Shown one piece after another: positions 16,024 to 23,055 of a stretch of 64,000 nt of DNA. The position numbers were made by a program, and so were the translations under genes. This stretch comes from CALXCT01 sp964422185 (GTDB lineage Bacteria; Bacillota; Clostridia; Oscillospirales; Oscillospiraceae). The stretch covers positions 17,945 through 81,944 of the forward strand of contig CAYRAG010000002.1 in NCBI GenBank assembly GCA_964422185.1, given 5' to 3'. Below the pieces are notes generated by a model, which was not told the DNA's origin, did no database searches, and saw only the letters and a list, made by a program, of their open reading frames with translations. Position 1 is the stretch's first letter; every line of letters begins with the position of its first letter.

Positions 16024-17832
16024 TCAGGCGCAGAACCCGATCCTGGTTTCCGGCGCCCTGCCTTCGAGGACGGCGGGGCGGGAGAAATCCGCGGCGGTGA
16101 GGGTGAACCCCTGGCTGTCCGGTGCGCCGTCCGCGCCGTAGACCCTGGAGGCGTAGTCCAGAATGGCGCTCTCCACGAGATTCCGGCAGAAGCGCCCGTT
16201 GCCCGCGTCCGGCTGGCCGGCCGCGCAGGCGCACAGCGCGGAGACGGCGTCCATGGCGCCCCGGTCGAGGGAGAATCCCCGGCGGAGCGCCTCCCGCACG
16301 GCGATCTGAACCAGCTCGTCCGCGGAGTAGTCCGGGAAGCGGATGGAGAACGGCACCCGGGATCTCAGGCCGGGGTTGCGCCGGAAGAACGAGCGCATCC
16401 GATCCGGGTATCCGGCGAAGATCACGACCGTCTCACCCCGGCAGTTCTCCATCTCCTGCACGATGGTGTTGATGGCCTCGTCGCCGAAAGTGCCGCTCCG
16501 GTCGTCCAGGAGGGAGTACGCTTCGTCGATGAAGAGCACCCTGCCTTTCGCACGGCGGAACGCGGCGCGGACTTTCCCGGCGGTCTGTCCCACATACTCC
16601 GCCACGAGATCCGCCCGGCCCACTTCCACCAGGTCGCCGCCGGGCAGAATGCCGATCTCCCCGAGGATCCCGGCCAGAATGCGGGCGACCGTCGTCTTGG
16701 CGGTGCCGGGGTTGCCGGTGAACTCCATGTTCAGGGAGATGCCGGCGGTGTCCCGGCCGGCCTCCGCCATGGCCTGTTTCATCCGGGCAAACGCGGCGAT
16801 CTTCCGCACCTGTTCCTTGACGGCTTCCAGCCCGACCAGTTCGTTCAGGGCACCCAGCCCGCCCGGCGCACGCTTCGGTACCGGCGCCGTCTCGCGCTCA
16901 TACGCGGCGAGCTTCTCCCGAACCTCGTCCAGGCACTTCACGCTGAGTCCGCATTCCTGGAGGAGATCTTCGTCGCTCATGCCCTGAAGCTCCCGGATGC
17001 TGCGGATCCCCGAGCGGGCCAGGGCGTTGTAGACGCGCACACTCAGGTTGAGGTCGTCGATGGACGCGTCGGGATCCGGGGGGTCTTCTTCCGGCGCAGC
17101 GTCCCCGGCGCCGCCCTGGCCTGCGGACGCATCCCCGGCGCTGTTTTCATCCGAGGAATCCATGAGGGCGCGGAGCACCGCACGCATGGTGCTCAGAAAC
17201 ACGCCGTCCGGCAGGCAGCCGCACTGCGTATCCGCGCTCACTTCCGTCAGGACGATGCGCGGAAAGGCGAGGGTGAGGGCGCTGCGTACCCGGAGGGAAA
17301 CCCCCTCCGGCAGCGCCAGAAGGATCCTGCCGTGGCCCGGCGCACTTTCCGCACGGCCCGCGGCGAAAGTCACCGCGGCGCCCGCTTCCCGCAGCAGAGA
17401 GAGCAGACTGGACAGCAGCGAATCCCCGGGCTCCCAGTCGTCATCGTCATCATCCTGGCCTGCGCCGGATCCGTCCCCGGCCGTCCCCCGCGGGGCGACG
17501 AGGGCGTAGAGACGGCCCGGCGCGGCGCTCCGGGGTGCCTCCGGGGCCGCCGGCTCCATCCCGGCGCACGGCCGGAACATCCAGGCGATGTCCTCCGGCG
17601 TGACGCCGGCGTCCGGGCTGGACCAGACCAGCGCACGGACGGATTCGGGGGAGGAGAAGTCCGCCCGCAGGCCCAGCAGATCCCCGGCCGGGAGCAGGGC
17701 CGCGGACTGCAGGAACCGTTCGCAGGTCTCCAGGGCACGGCGGGTGGAGTGGTAGGCGTCATCCGCGGGACGGATGTGTAAGACCGCCCGGACCTGGGCG
17801 GAAGCGGGATTTACGGGGAAAAGAGCATTCAT
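16024..17832 (-). CDS. SpoVK/CbbX-like AAA ATPase with an RNA-polymerase-alpha-CTD-like segment
   Basis: 602 residues from ATG at 17832 (weak site GCGAGG; the frame continues to a TTG at 17880, but the extension looks non-coding). Parts: an unrecognised N-terminal domain with an acidic run (QDDDDDDWE, about 125) and a second acidic, Ala/Gly-rich linker (about 230-256). Then residues about 257-312, SIDDLNLSVRVYNALARSG and on, match the alpha-CTD helix pattern of this genome's own rpoA (IEELDLSVRSFNCLKRANI). Then the AAA module (about 325-560): P-loop GNPGTAKTT, Walker B VLFIDEAYSL, sensor 1 VVIFAGYPDRM, and arginine-rich FRRNPGLRSRVPF. CbbX/SpoVK relatives remodel protein complexes. The P-loop has Ala where Gly is usual. 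The gene follows a small ORF and a short structured RNA. Confidence 0.85.
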   Translation of the reverse strand: MNALFPVNPASAQVRAVLHIRPADDAYHSTRRALETCERFLQSAALLPAGDLLGLRADFSSPESVRALVWSSPDAGVTPEDIAWMFRPCAGMEPAAPEAPRSAAPGRLYALVAPRGTAGDGSGAGQDDDDDDWEPGDSLLSSLLSLLREAGAAVTFAAGRAESAPGHGRILLALPEGVSLRVRSALTLAFPRIVLTEVSADTQCGCLPDGVFLSTMRAVLRALMDSSDENSAGDASAGQGGAGDAAPEEDPPDPDASIDDLNLSVRVYNALARSGIRSIRELQGMSDEDLLQECGLSVKCLDEVREKLAAYERETAPVPKRAPGGLGALNELVGLEAVKEQVRKIAAFARMKQAMAEAGRDTAGISLNMEFTGNPGTAKTTVARILAGILGEIGILPGGDLVEVGRADLVAEYVGQTAGKVRAAFRRAKGRVLFIDEAYSLLDDRSGTFGDEAINTIVQEMENCRGETVVIFAGYPDRMRSFFRRNPGLRSRVPFSIRFPDYSADELVQIAVREALRRGFSLDRGAMDAVSALCACAAGQPDAGNGRFCRNLVESAILDYASRVYGADGAPDSQGFTLTAADFSRPAVLEGRAPETRIGFCA

Positions 17833-17889
17833 GGGCAGCGCCTCGCTTTCTGTATCGTGTGGTGTGCGGCTTACGGTCAAAAGAGGATG

Positions 17890-17991
17890 TCACCGTATGG
17901 CGGCGCCCCGTCCGTCTTCAGCCGCGGCCGGCCGCTGCTGCCGAACTCTACGCCCCGGCAGCCGGGCGAAACGCGAAATGAGAAGTTTCAT
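17890..17991 (-). CDS. Small ORF (33 residues) ahead of the AAA gene
   Basis: ATG at 17991 sits behind TTTGGAGGTGTCCCGCC, a near-perfect ribosome binding site, which is the main argument that it is translated. The product is a very basic peptide starting MKLLISRFARLPGRRVRQQR, with no membrane span. The stop at 17890 is 57 bases before the AAA start. It could be a leader peptide coupling translation to the AAA gene, or a small protein. I recognise no family. Confidence 0.4.
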   Translation of the reverse strand: MKLLISRFARLPGRRVRQQRPAAAEDGRGAAIR

Positions 17992-18016
17992 GGCGGGACA
18001 CCTCCAAACGGGCAGC

Positions 18017-18120
18017 AAAAAAGCCGGTGCTTTGACAGAGACAAATGGGCAGACTCCTCCCACGGAGTTCCTCACTTATCCCCGTCAAAGCATCGGCTTT
18101 GAAATCGGGCTTCAATTGTG
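18017..18120 (-). ncRNA. Short structured RNA with own promoter and terminator
   Basis: The promoter at 18127-18155 gives a start near 18120 and the RNA ends in a T6 run (18022-18017), about 104 nt. Its two ends pair: AAAGCCG-TGCTTTGAC with GTCAAAGCA-CGGCTTT, one mismatch (an A opposite a C), which is also the terminator stem. Inside, GGGGATAAGTG can pair with CATTTGTCTCT through several G-U pairs. At the tip an ACTCC/GGAGT stem has a loop containing TGGG that is complementary to a CCCA just downstream, so an H-type pseudoknot is possible. Read-through would enter the small ORF and the AAA gene, so it is either a free RNA or an attenuator/riboswitch. No class I know fits. Confidence 0.6.
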
Positions 18121-18126
18121 AGGGGG

Positions 18127-18155
18127 ATTTTACACCGGGAAACCCGGGCTGTCAA
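18127..18155 (-). promoter_or_regulatory. Promoter of the short RNA and AAA gene
   Basis: Minus strand TTGACA (18155-18150), 17 bases, TAAAAT (18132-18127). The start is near 18120. Confidence 0.8.
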
Positions 18156-18349
18156 CCCCCTTTTTTCCTTTTTCAGAAATTTTTCGCAGGTGGCATAATC
18201 AGAACATGATACACAGAATAAACGCGAAACAGAGAAAATAAACATCAATATCCGAATTTATCCGAGGCAATACAGAATTTTTCTCACCGCCACAACAATA
18301 TTTTATGCCTGCCCGGGGGCGGGGCGCATGTCCCGCGCCGGCGCCGAGG
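18156..18349. other. AT-rich spacer between divergent promoters
   Basis: About 190 bases, visibly richer in A and T than the surroundings, lie between the minus-strand promoter of the short RNA and the plus-strand promoter of the importer operon. I see no gene, and no convincing palindrome for a shared regulator. Confidence 0.5.
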
Positions 18350-18378
18350 TTGACAATCTCCGCCCGGGACGGTATACT
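18350..18378 (+). promoter_or_regulatory. Promoter of the importer / W-Mo operon
   Basis: TTGACA (18350-18355), 17 bases, TATACT (18373-18378); predicted start near 18385, about 277 bases before the first start codon. Confidence 0.85.
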
Positions 18379-18384
18379 ACAGGG

Positions 18385-18549
18385 CAGGAAAGGAACGAGG
18401 CCCGGGCTTCCGGCGCGGCGGAGTGGACGAGCTCCGCGTGCCGGAGTTACAGGCAGACTGCCGGACACAACTGAAGAACCCCCCCGCGTCAGAGGATGGT
18501 GGACGAGCCCCTTCTGAGTATCGTTGTAAGATACCCAGGGGGCTTTTTT
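18385..18549 (+). ncRNA. Riboswitch-like leader with terminator
   Basis: From the predicted start to the T-run is about 165 nt. A long hairpin with arms CCGGC-GGCGGAG and CTCCGC-GCCGG is followed by a small GGCAG/CTGCC hairpin. TCAGAGG (18489-18495) can pair with CCTTCTGA (18510-18517). That pairing competes with the terminator stem, which uses the same CCCTTCTG. The phrase GTGGACGAGC occurs twice, each in a loop position. This is the layout of a ligand-controlled attenuator. I compared it by memory with cobalamin, Moco, NiCo, guanidine and fluoride classes and saw no match. Position ahead of an importer and W/Mo genes suggests a metal or oxyanion signal. Confidence 0.55.
18506..18549 (+). 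terminator. Terminator in the importer leader
   Basis: AGCCCC (18506-18511) pairs with GGGGCT (18539-18544), with CTG/CAG and GTATC/GATAC above it and TTTTTT at the end. It lies 113 bases before the coding sequence, so transcription of the operon needs read-through. Confidence 0.8.
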
Positions 18550-18661
18550 CTGTGTTTCGCGCCATGAGGGAAAAGCGGGGCGCCGGGATGACGGCGGTTC
18601 GCCGGCAGGTACCCGGGCCGGGCGGTTCCGTACCCCAGATGAGAGAAAGAAGGAAATCACC

Positions 18662-19855
18662 ATGAAAAAAATCCTGTCCCTGTTCCTGGCGCTGTCTATG
18701 CTGTTTGCCCTGTCCGCCTGCGGCGGAGGCGGGGAGCAGAGCAGCCCATCCCCCAGCGCGGAGCCGTCCCCCTCCCAGAGCGAGCCGGTGCCCTCTCCCA
18801 GCCAGCCGTCTGAGACGCCCCAGGAGCGGGTGGTCACCGTCACGGACATGAGCGGCGACGAGGTAACCATCACCGGAGAGGTGAGCCGGATCCTGAATCT
18901 CTGGCCCTCCGTCACCACCTCTCTGTATGTCCTGGGCGCCGGCGATCTGATCAGCGGGCTTGCCACCATGGGCACGAACGGCTGGTCTCCGTTTTTCTAC
19001 CCCGGCTGTGTGGATATCCCCACCATGGGCGGCACCACGCCGGCCGTGGAGGATATCGCGGCGCAGGATCCCGACCTGGTCATTGTCCACCCCACCTCCG
19101 TCTCCTCCGGGCTGCCCCAGCAGATCCGCGATCTGGGCATCCCCGCCATCAACATCTCCTGCGGCAACTATGAGGATATGATCCAGGCGTACGGCATCCT
19201 GGGCCAGGCGCTGGGCGGAGAGTATGAGGAGAAGCTGGAGACCTGGTGCGGACAGGTGCAGGAGAAGATCGACGCCCACCGGGCGCTCACGGCGGATCTG
19301 GCCGAGGAGGACAGACCCGTGGTCTACTATATCGCCGGACAGGCGGACGATCTTCTGACCACCATGGGTGAGGGGCAGATCATGCAGGACTGGATCGAGT
19401 CCAACGGCGGCATCTTCGCCTCCACTATGATGGAGGTCACCGGCAACGGGCTGCAGGGCAGCAATGTCACCGCGGAGGAGGTCTTCCGCGTCAATCCGGA
19501 TGTCATCATTGTGGGCGGCGCCTATCAGCATGTCCTGATGGACGAACTGCAGAACACCGACGGCTGGAAAGATCTGGACGCCGTGAAAAACGGCCGGGTG
19601 TACAATAATCCCTATGGCTGCTGGAACTGGGATCGCTACGGAATGGAGAGCCTGCTCCAGCTGGACTATGCGCTGCTTTGCATCCAGCCGGATCTGGCGG
19701 CGCAGGAGGGGATTACCCGGGAGTCCATGACGCAGGAGGTTATCGATTTCTATCAATTCTACAACGGCACAGAGCTGACCCAGGAGCAGGCCGGCTACAT
19801 GATGGACGGCTATCTGTGGGACGGCAGTACCGGACTGGAGTCTGAGGGTGAATGA
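18662..19855 (+). CDS. ABC transporter substrate-binding lipoprotein (FecB/BtuF type)
   Basis: 397 residues; ATG at 18662 behind AAGAAGGAAATCACC. Signal peptide with lipobox LSAC (Cys20), then a flexible Ser/Pro/Glu linker (about 25-57), then a class III binding fold: VVTVTDMSGDEVTITGEVSRIL and DPDLVIVHP in lobe 1, DRPVVYYIAGQADDLL at the hinge and NPDVIIVGG in lobe 2. The family carries iron chelates, haem, cobalamin or, in MolA-type members, molybdate and tungstate. The ligand cannot be read directly. The two downstream genes overlap in ATGA steps, and the genes after them handle W/Mo, so an oxyanion is my preferred guess. Confidence 0.88.
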   Translation: MKKILSLFLALSMLFALSACGGGGEQSSPSPSAEPSPSQSEPVPSPSQPSETPQERVVTVTDMSGDEVTITGEVSRILNLWPSVTTSLYVLGAGDLISGLATMGTNGWSPFFYPGCVDIPTMGGTTPAVEDIAAQDPDLVIVHPTSVSSGLPQQIRDLGIPAINISCGNYEDMIQAYGILGQALGGEYEEKLETWCGQVQEKIDAHRALTADLAEEDRPVVYYIAGQADDLLTTMGEGQIMQDWIESNGGIFASTMMEVTGNGLQGSNVTAEEVFRVNPDVIIVGGAYQHVLMDELQNTDGWKDLDAVKNGRVYNNPYGCWNWDRYGMESLLQLDYALLCIQPDLAAQEGITRESMTQEVIDFYQFYNGTELTQEQAGYMMDGYLWDGSTGLESEGE

Positions 19856-20946
19856 GTAAAGACCGTCAGAGGGAAAATCCGGCGCCGCCCGGGGAGACCG
19901 CGGTTCGGAAAGCCCGGTTCGGCACCAATATCAGCGCCTCCGGCTACGCCGCCATCGTGGCGGGCACCGCCGTACTCCTGGTTCTGGTCTTCATGGTGGC
20001 GCTCTCCGTGGGGCGCTACCATGTCCCCATCGCGGACTGCTTCCGCATTCTGGCCAGCCACCTGTTCCCCGTTACCCCCACCTGGGACGACATGTCCTAC
20101 GCGGTGGTGATGACGCTGCGGGTTCCCCGCAGCCTGGCGGCGGTTCTGGTAGGGGGCGCCCTGGCGCTGTCCGGCGCCTGCTACCAGAGCATCTTCAAGA
20201 ATCCCATGGTCTCGCCGGATCTGCTGGGGGTATCCTCCGGCGCCTGCGTGGGGGCCGCCACGGCCATTCTGCTGGGCGGAGGCAGCCTGCTCATCCAGGC
20301 GGGTGCGTTCTTCATGGGGCTTCTCACGGTGTTCGCCACCACCATGATCGCCCGGCTGGTGCGAAACGACTCCACCACGGTGCTGGTGCTGTCCGGCGTG
20401 GTGGTGGGCAACCTGATGTCCTCGATTATGAATATCATCAAGTCCCTGGCGGATCCGGACACGGAGCTGGCGGAGATCACCTACTGGACCATGGGATCGT
20501 TCGCGTCCATTGACCGGCTGTCCGAGCTGCTGCCCGTGCTGCCCACCATCCTGATCCCCGTGGTGCTGATTCTGCTGGCCCGCTACCGGCTGAATGTGCT
20601 CTCCCTGGGGGACAGCGAGGCGAGATCCCTGGGGGTGGATCTGCGGAAGACCCGGGGGCTGTTTGTGGTGTGCTCCACCCTGATCAGCGCCAGCTGCGTC
20701 TGCCTGGCCGGCACCATCGGCTGGGTGGGGCTGGTGATCCCCCACATCGCCCGGATGCTGGTGGGGGCGGATAACAAGCGGATGCTGCCGGTGGCGATGC
20801 TGTCCGGAAGCGTGTTCATGCTGGTGATCGATATCCTCTGCCGCACCCTGAGCGCCGCGGAGCTGCACATCGGGGTGCTCACCGGCCTGGTCGGCGCACC
20901 GTTCTTCATCTTCCTCCTGGTGAAGCAGAACAGGAGCCTGTCATGA
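19852..20946 (+). CDS. FecCD/BtuC-type ABC permease
   Basis: 364 residues. The start codon overlaps the previous stop (ATGA), indicating translational coupling. About ten membrane spans. Family features: VPRSLAAVLVGGALALSGACYQSIFKNPM (long pattern read in pieces), LGVSSGACVGA, and near the end GTIGWVGLVIPHIARMLVG, the coupling region that contacts the ATPase. The first 30 residues are a cytoplasmic basic tail. It forms the membrane channel of the importer. Confidence 0.93.
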   Translation: MSKDRQRENPAPPGETAVRKARFGTNISASGYAAIVAGTAVLLVLVFMVALSVGRYHVPIADCFRILASHLFPVTPTWDDMSYAVVMTLRVPRSLAAVLVGGALALSGACYQSIFKNPMVSPDLLGVSSGACVGAATAILLGGGSLLIQAGAFFMGLLTVFATTMIARLVRNDSTTVLVLSGVVVGNLMSSIMNIIKSLADPDTELAEITYWTMGSFASIDRLSELLPVLPTILIPVVLILLARYRLNVLSLGDSEARSLGVDLRKTRGLFVVCSTLISASCVCLAGTIGWVGLVIPHIARMLVGADNKRMLPVAMLSGSVFMLVIDILCRTLSAAELHIGVLTGLVGAPFFIFLLVKQNRSLS

Positions 20947-21710
20947 TACTGGAAGTAAAGGATCTCTCGTTCCGCTACACGGAGCGGATCATCTTCCACG
21001 ATGTCAGCTTCTCCCTCGACCAGGGCGAGGTGCTGTCCATCCTGGGAGCCAACGGGGCGGGGAAATCCACCCTGCTCAACTGTATCGCCAACCTGTTCCG
21101 GCCGGTCTCCGGCGAGATCCGCCTGGAGGGGCGGCCGATGTCCGGCATGACCATGAACGAGGTGGCGAAGATCATCGGCTATGTGCCGCAGATCCACACC
21201 CCGTCGTTCGCCTATACCGTCCGGGAATTCACCGTCATGGGCCGCACGCCCTATATCCGGACTTTCTCCAAACCGTCTGACGAGGACTACCGCATCGCGG
21301 ACGAGGCGCTGGAGCGCATGCACATCTCCCACCTGCGGGACAAGGCGTACACGGAGATCTCCGGCGGCGAGCGCCAGCAGGTCACCATCGCCCGGGTCAT
21401 CGCCCAGAAGCCGAAACTCATTCTGCTCGACGAGCCCACCGCCCACCTGGACTACGGCAACCAGTACCGGGTGGTGCGGATGGTCAAAGATCTGGCCCGG
21501 GAGGGCTACACCCTCGTCATGACCACCCACAACCCGGATCACGCCATCATCCTGGACGGCAAGGTGGCGATCCTGAACCGGGACGGCACCCTGCGGGTGG
21601 GCAGTGTGGAGGACACCCTGACGGCGGAGACGCTCTCCGACCTCTACGGCATGAAAGTGAAGATCACCTACGACGAGGAGGCCGGGCGGAATATCTGCAT
21701 TGTCTGCTGA
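20943..21710 (+). CDS. ABC transporter ATP-binding protein
   Basis: 255 residues, start overlapping the permease stop (ATGA). All nucleotide-binding motifs are present: Walker A GANGAGKSTLL (about 36), Q-loop in YVPQIH, signature ISGGERQQ, Walker B LILLDEPTAHLD and the switch His in MTTHNPDHA. It belongs to the FecE/BtuD group and drives the adjacent importer. Its last codons are followed after 25 bases by the next gene. Confidence 0.95.
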   Translation: MILEVKDLSFRYTERIIFHDVSFSLDQGEVLSILGANGAGKSTLLNCIANLFRPVSGEIRLEGRPMSGMTMNEVAKIIGYVPQIHTPSFAYTVREFTVMGRTPYIRTFSKPSDEDYRIADEALERMHISHLRDKAYTEISGGERQQVTIARVIAQKPKLILLDEPTAHLDYGNQYRVVRMVKDLAREGYTLVMTTHNPDHAIILDGKVAILNRDGTLRVGSVEDTLTAETLSDLYGMKVKITYDEEAGRNICIVC

Positions 21711-21735
21711 GAATCTGCCAGAGGAGGAGTCTGCC

Positions 21736-23040
21736 ATGGAACACTACCGCGAATACCTGCCGGATCTGATGACCAGCACGCTGTTTCAGGACATGACGCA
21801 GGAGGAGATCCTCCTGCTGCTGGAGGCCATGGGCCCGAGGGTCGAGCGCAGGAGGAAAGGGGATTTGGGCATCGGGCCGGCGGAGCCGGGCGAGTTCAGG
21901 GTCGTCCTGCGCTCCACCCCCCGCAGACCCCTGAAACCCCGGCAGTTTAAGTACGACATGCCTGCGTTCGGGGAGCCGGGCATGATCATGCTGGAGATCC
22001 CCGCGCTGTCCCGGATGGGGGAGGGGCTGCCGGAAGGCGCAAAGGCCCCGGGCCACCCGCCCCACACCCTGGAGGCGGATCTGGAGCTGCTGGTCTTCAC
22101 CGATGAGATGATCACCGCGTACTACAGCCCCGAAGTGTCCCGGGTTCAGGGGATCTTCACCCGGAATCTGTACGGCATCCTGGCCCAGAAAGTCTGCGAT
22201 GTGCGCCGGGAGCTGTTCCTGCTGCGCGACGGCAGGGACATGTTCCAGCGGCGGGAGGAGACGCTGCAGGTGTTCACCGCCGGGGTGGCGCTTTCCCTGG
22301 TGCGGGAGTGCGTGCAGCACTGGAACCTGAAGCACCCGGAGCGTCAGGCGGAGCTCCACACGGGCGGCTCAGTGGATCTCATCCGCCGGGTGCTGGCGGG
22401 GGAGCGCTGCGATGTGCTCGTGGTGGCGGATGACACGAACATAGCCGGGATGCTCATGCCGGACCGCGCCAGGGGGTATGTCATCTTCGCCGGCAACAGC
22501 ATGGTGGTGGCCGCCGCCCCGGGATATACCATCTCCAGCGGGGACTGGAGAGAGAAGCTGCTCGCCCCCGGCACGGTGTTCCTCCACAAGGATCCCTACG
22601 GGGATCCCGGCGGGTACCGGGCGGTGATGGCGATGCAGCTGGCGGACGGCGTGGAGCCGGGCCTGGCGGACAGACTGCTCGGGCACCCCGGCCGCGTCGG
22701 CCTGGCGAAAGGGGTGGATCCCCGTCAGGCGGGCGAGCACCAGTACGAGTTTCTGTACCGCTCCATGGCGGCGGAACGGGGGATGGTCTTCGCCGACCTG
22801 CCCGCCTGCATGAATCTCTCCGACCCCGCCTGCGCGGAGGTCTACGCGAAAGCGTCTTTCGCCGTGGATCCGGAGCACACCGTGACCGGCGCACCCATTG
22901 CCCACGCCCTGACGATCCCGGAGAGCGCGAAATTCCCGGAGGAGGCGAAGGCGTTTGCCCGGCAGTTTCTGGCCATGGACTTCCCGGCGCACGGGTTCCT
23001 GCCCCGCCGGGAGACCGTGGGGCAGGACATCCTCAGCTGA
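21736..23040 (+). CDS. CRP-like sensor domain fused to a WtpA/ModA-like oxyanion-binding domain
   Basis: 434 residues. ATG at 21736 follows GAGGAGGAGTCTGCC; the frame is open from 21700, but that would overlap the ATPase gene. Residues 1-165 resemble the effector half of CRP/FNR proteins (LMTSTLFQDMTQEEILLLLEAM at the start, FTRNLYGILAQKVCDVRREL at the end), but there is no DNA-binding domain after it. Residues about 170-434 resemble tungstate/molybdate-binding proteins: GGSVDLIRRV, CDVLVVADD, FAGNSMVVAA, DPYGDPGGYRAVMAMQLAD, YEFLYRSMA, DLPACMNLSDP and TGAPIAHALTIP. There is no signal peptide, so the binding domain is cytoplasmic. It may sense or hand over W/Mo. The CRP part is degenerate. 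Confidence 0.75.
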   Translation: MEHYREYLPDLMTSTLFQDMTQEEILLLLEAMGPRVERRRKGDLGIGPAEPGEFRVVLRSTPRRPLKPRQFKYDMPAFGEPGMIMLEIPALSRMGEGLPEGAKAPGHPPHTLEADLELLVFTDEMITAYYSPEVSRVQGIFTRNLYGILAQKVCDVRRELFLLRDGRDMFQRREETLQVFTAGVALSLVRECVQHWNLKHPERQAELHTGGSVDLIRRVLAGERCDVLVVADDTNIAGMLMPDRARGYVIFAGNSMVVAAAPGYTISSGDWREKLLAPGTVFLHKDPYGDPGGYRAVMAMQLADGVEPGLADRLLGHPGRVGLAKGVDPRQAGEHQYEFLYRSMAAERGMVFADLPACMNLSDPACAEVYAKASFAVDPEHTVTGAPIAHALTIPESAKFPEEAKAFARQFLAMDFPAHGFLPRRETVGQDILS

Positions 23041-23055
23041 GCGGACGCGCATTCC

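Noticed and set aside
17992..18155. 6S RNA or signal recognition particle RNA in the short structured RNA
   Set aside because: Too short for a Firmicutes 6S RNA and without the central bubble pattern; the conserved SRP loop (GGAAG with AGCA) is absent.
18385..18549. Cobalamin, Moco or NiCo riboswitch
   Set aside because: No B12-box-like sequence, no GNRA/receptor pattern of Moco, no repeated GGGCAA blocks of NiCo. Left as unassigned.
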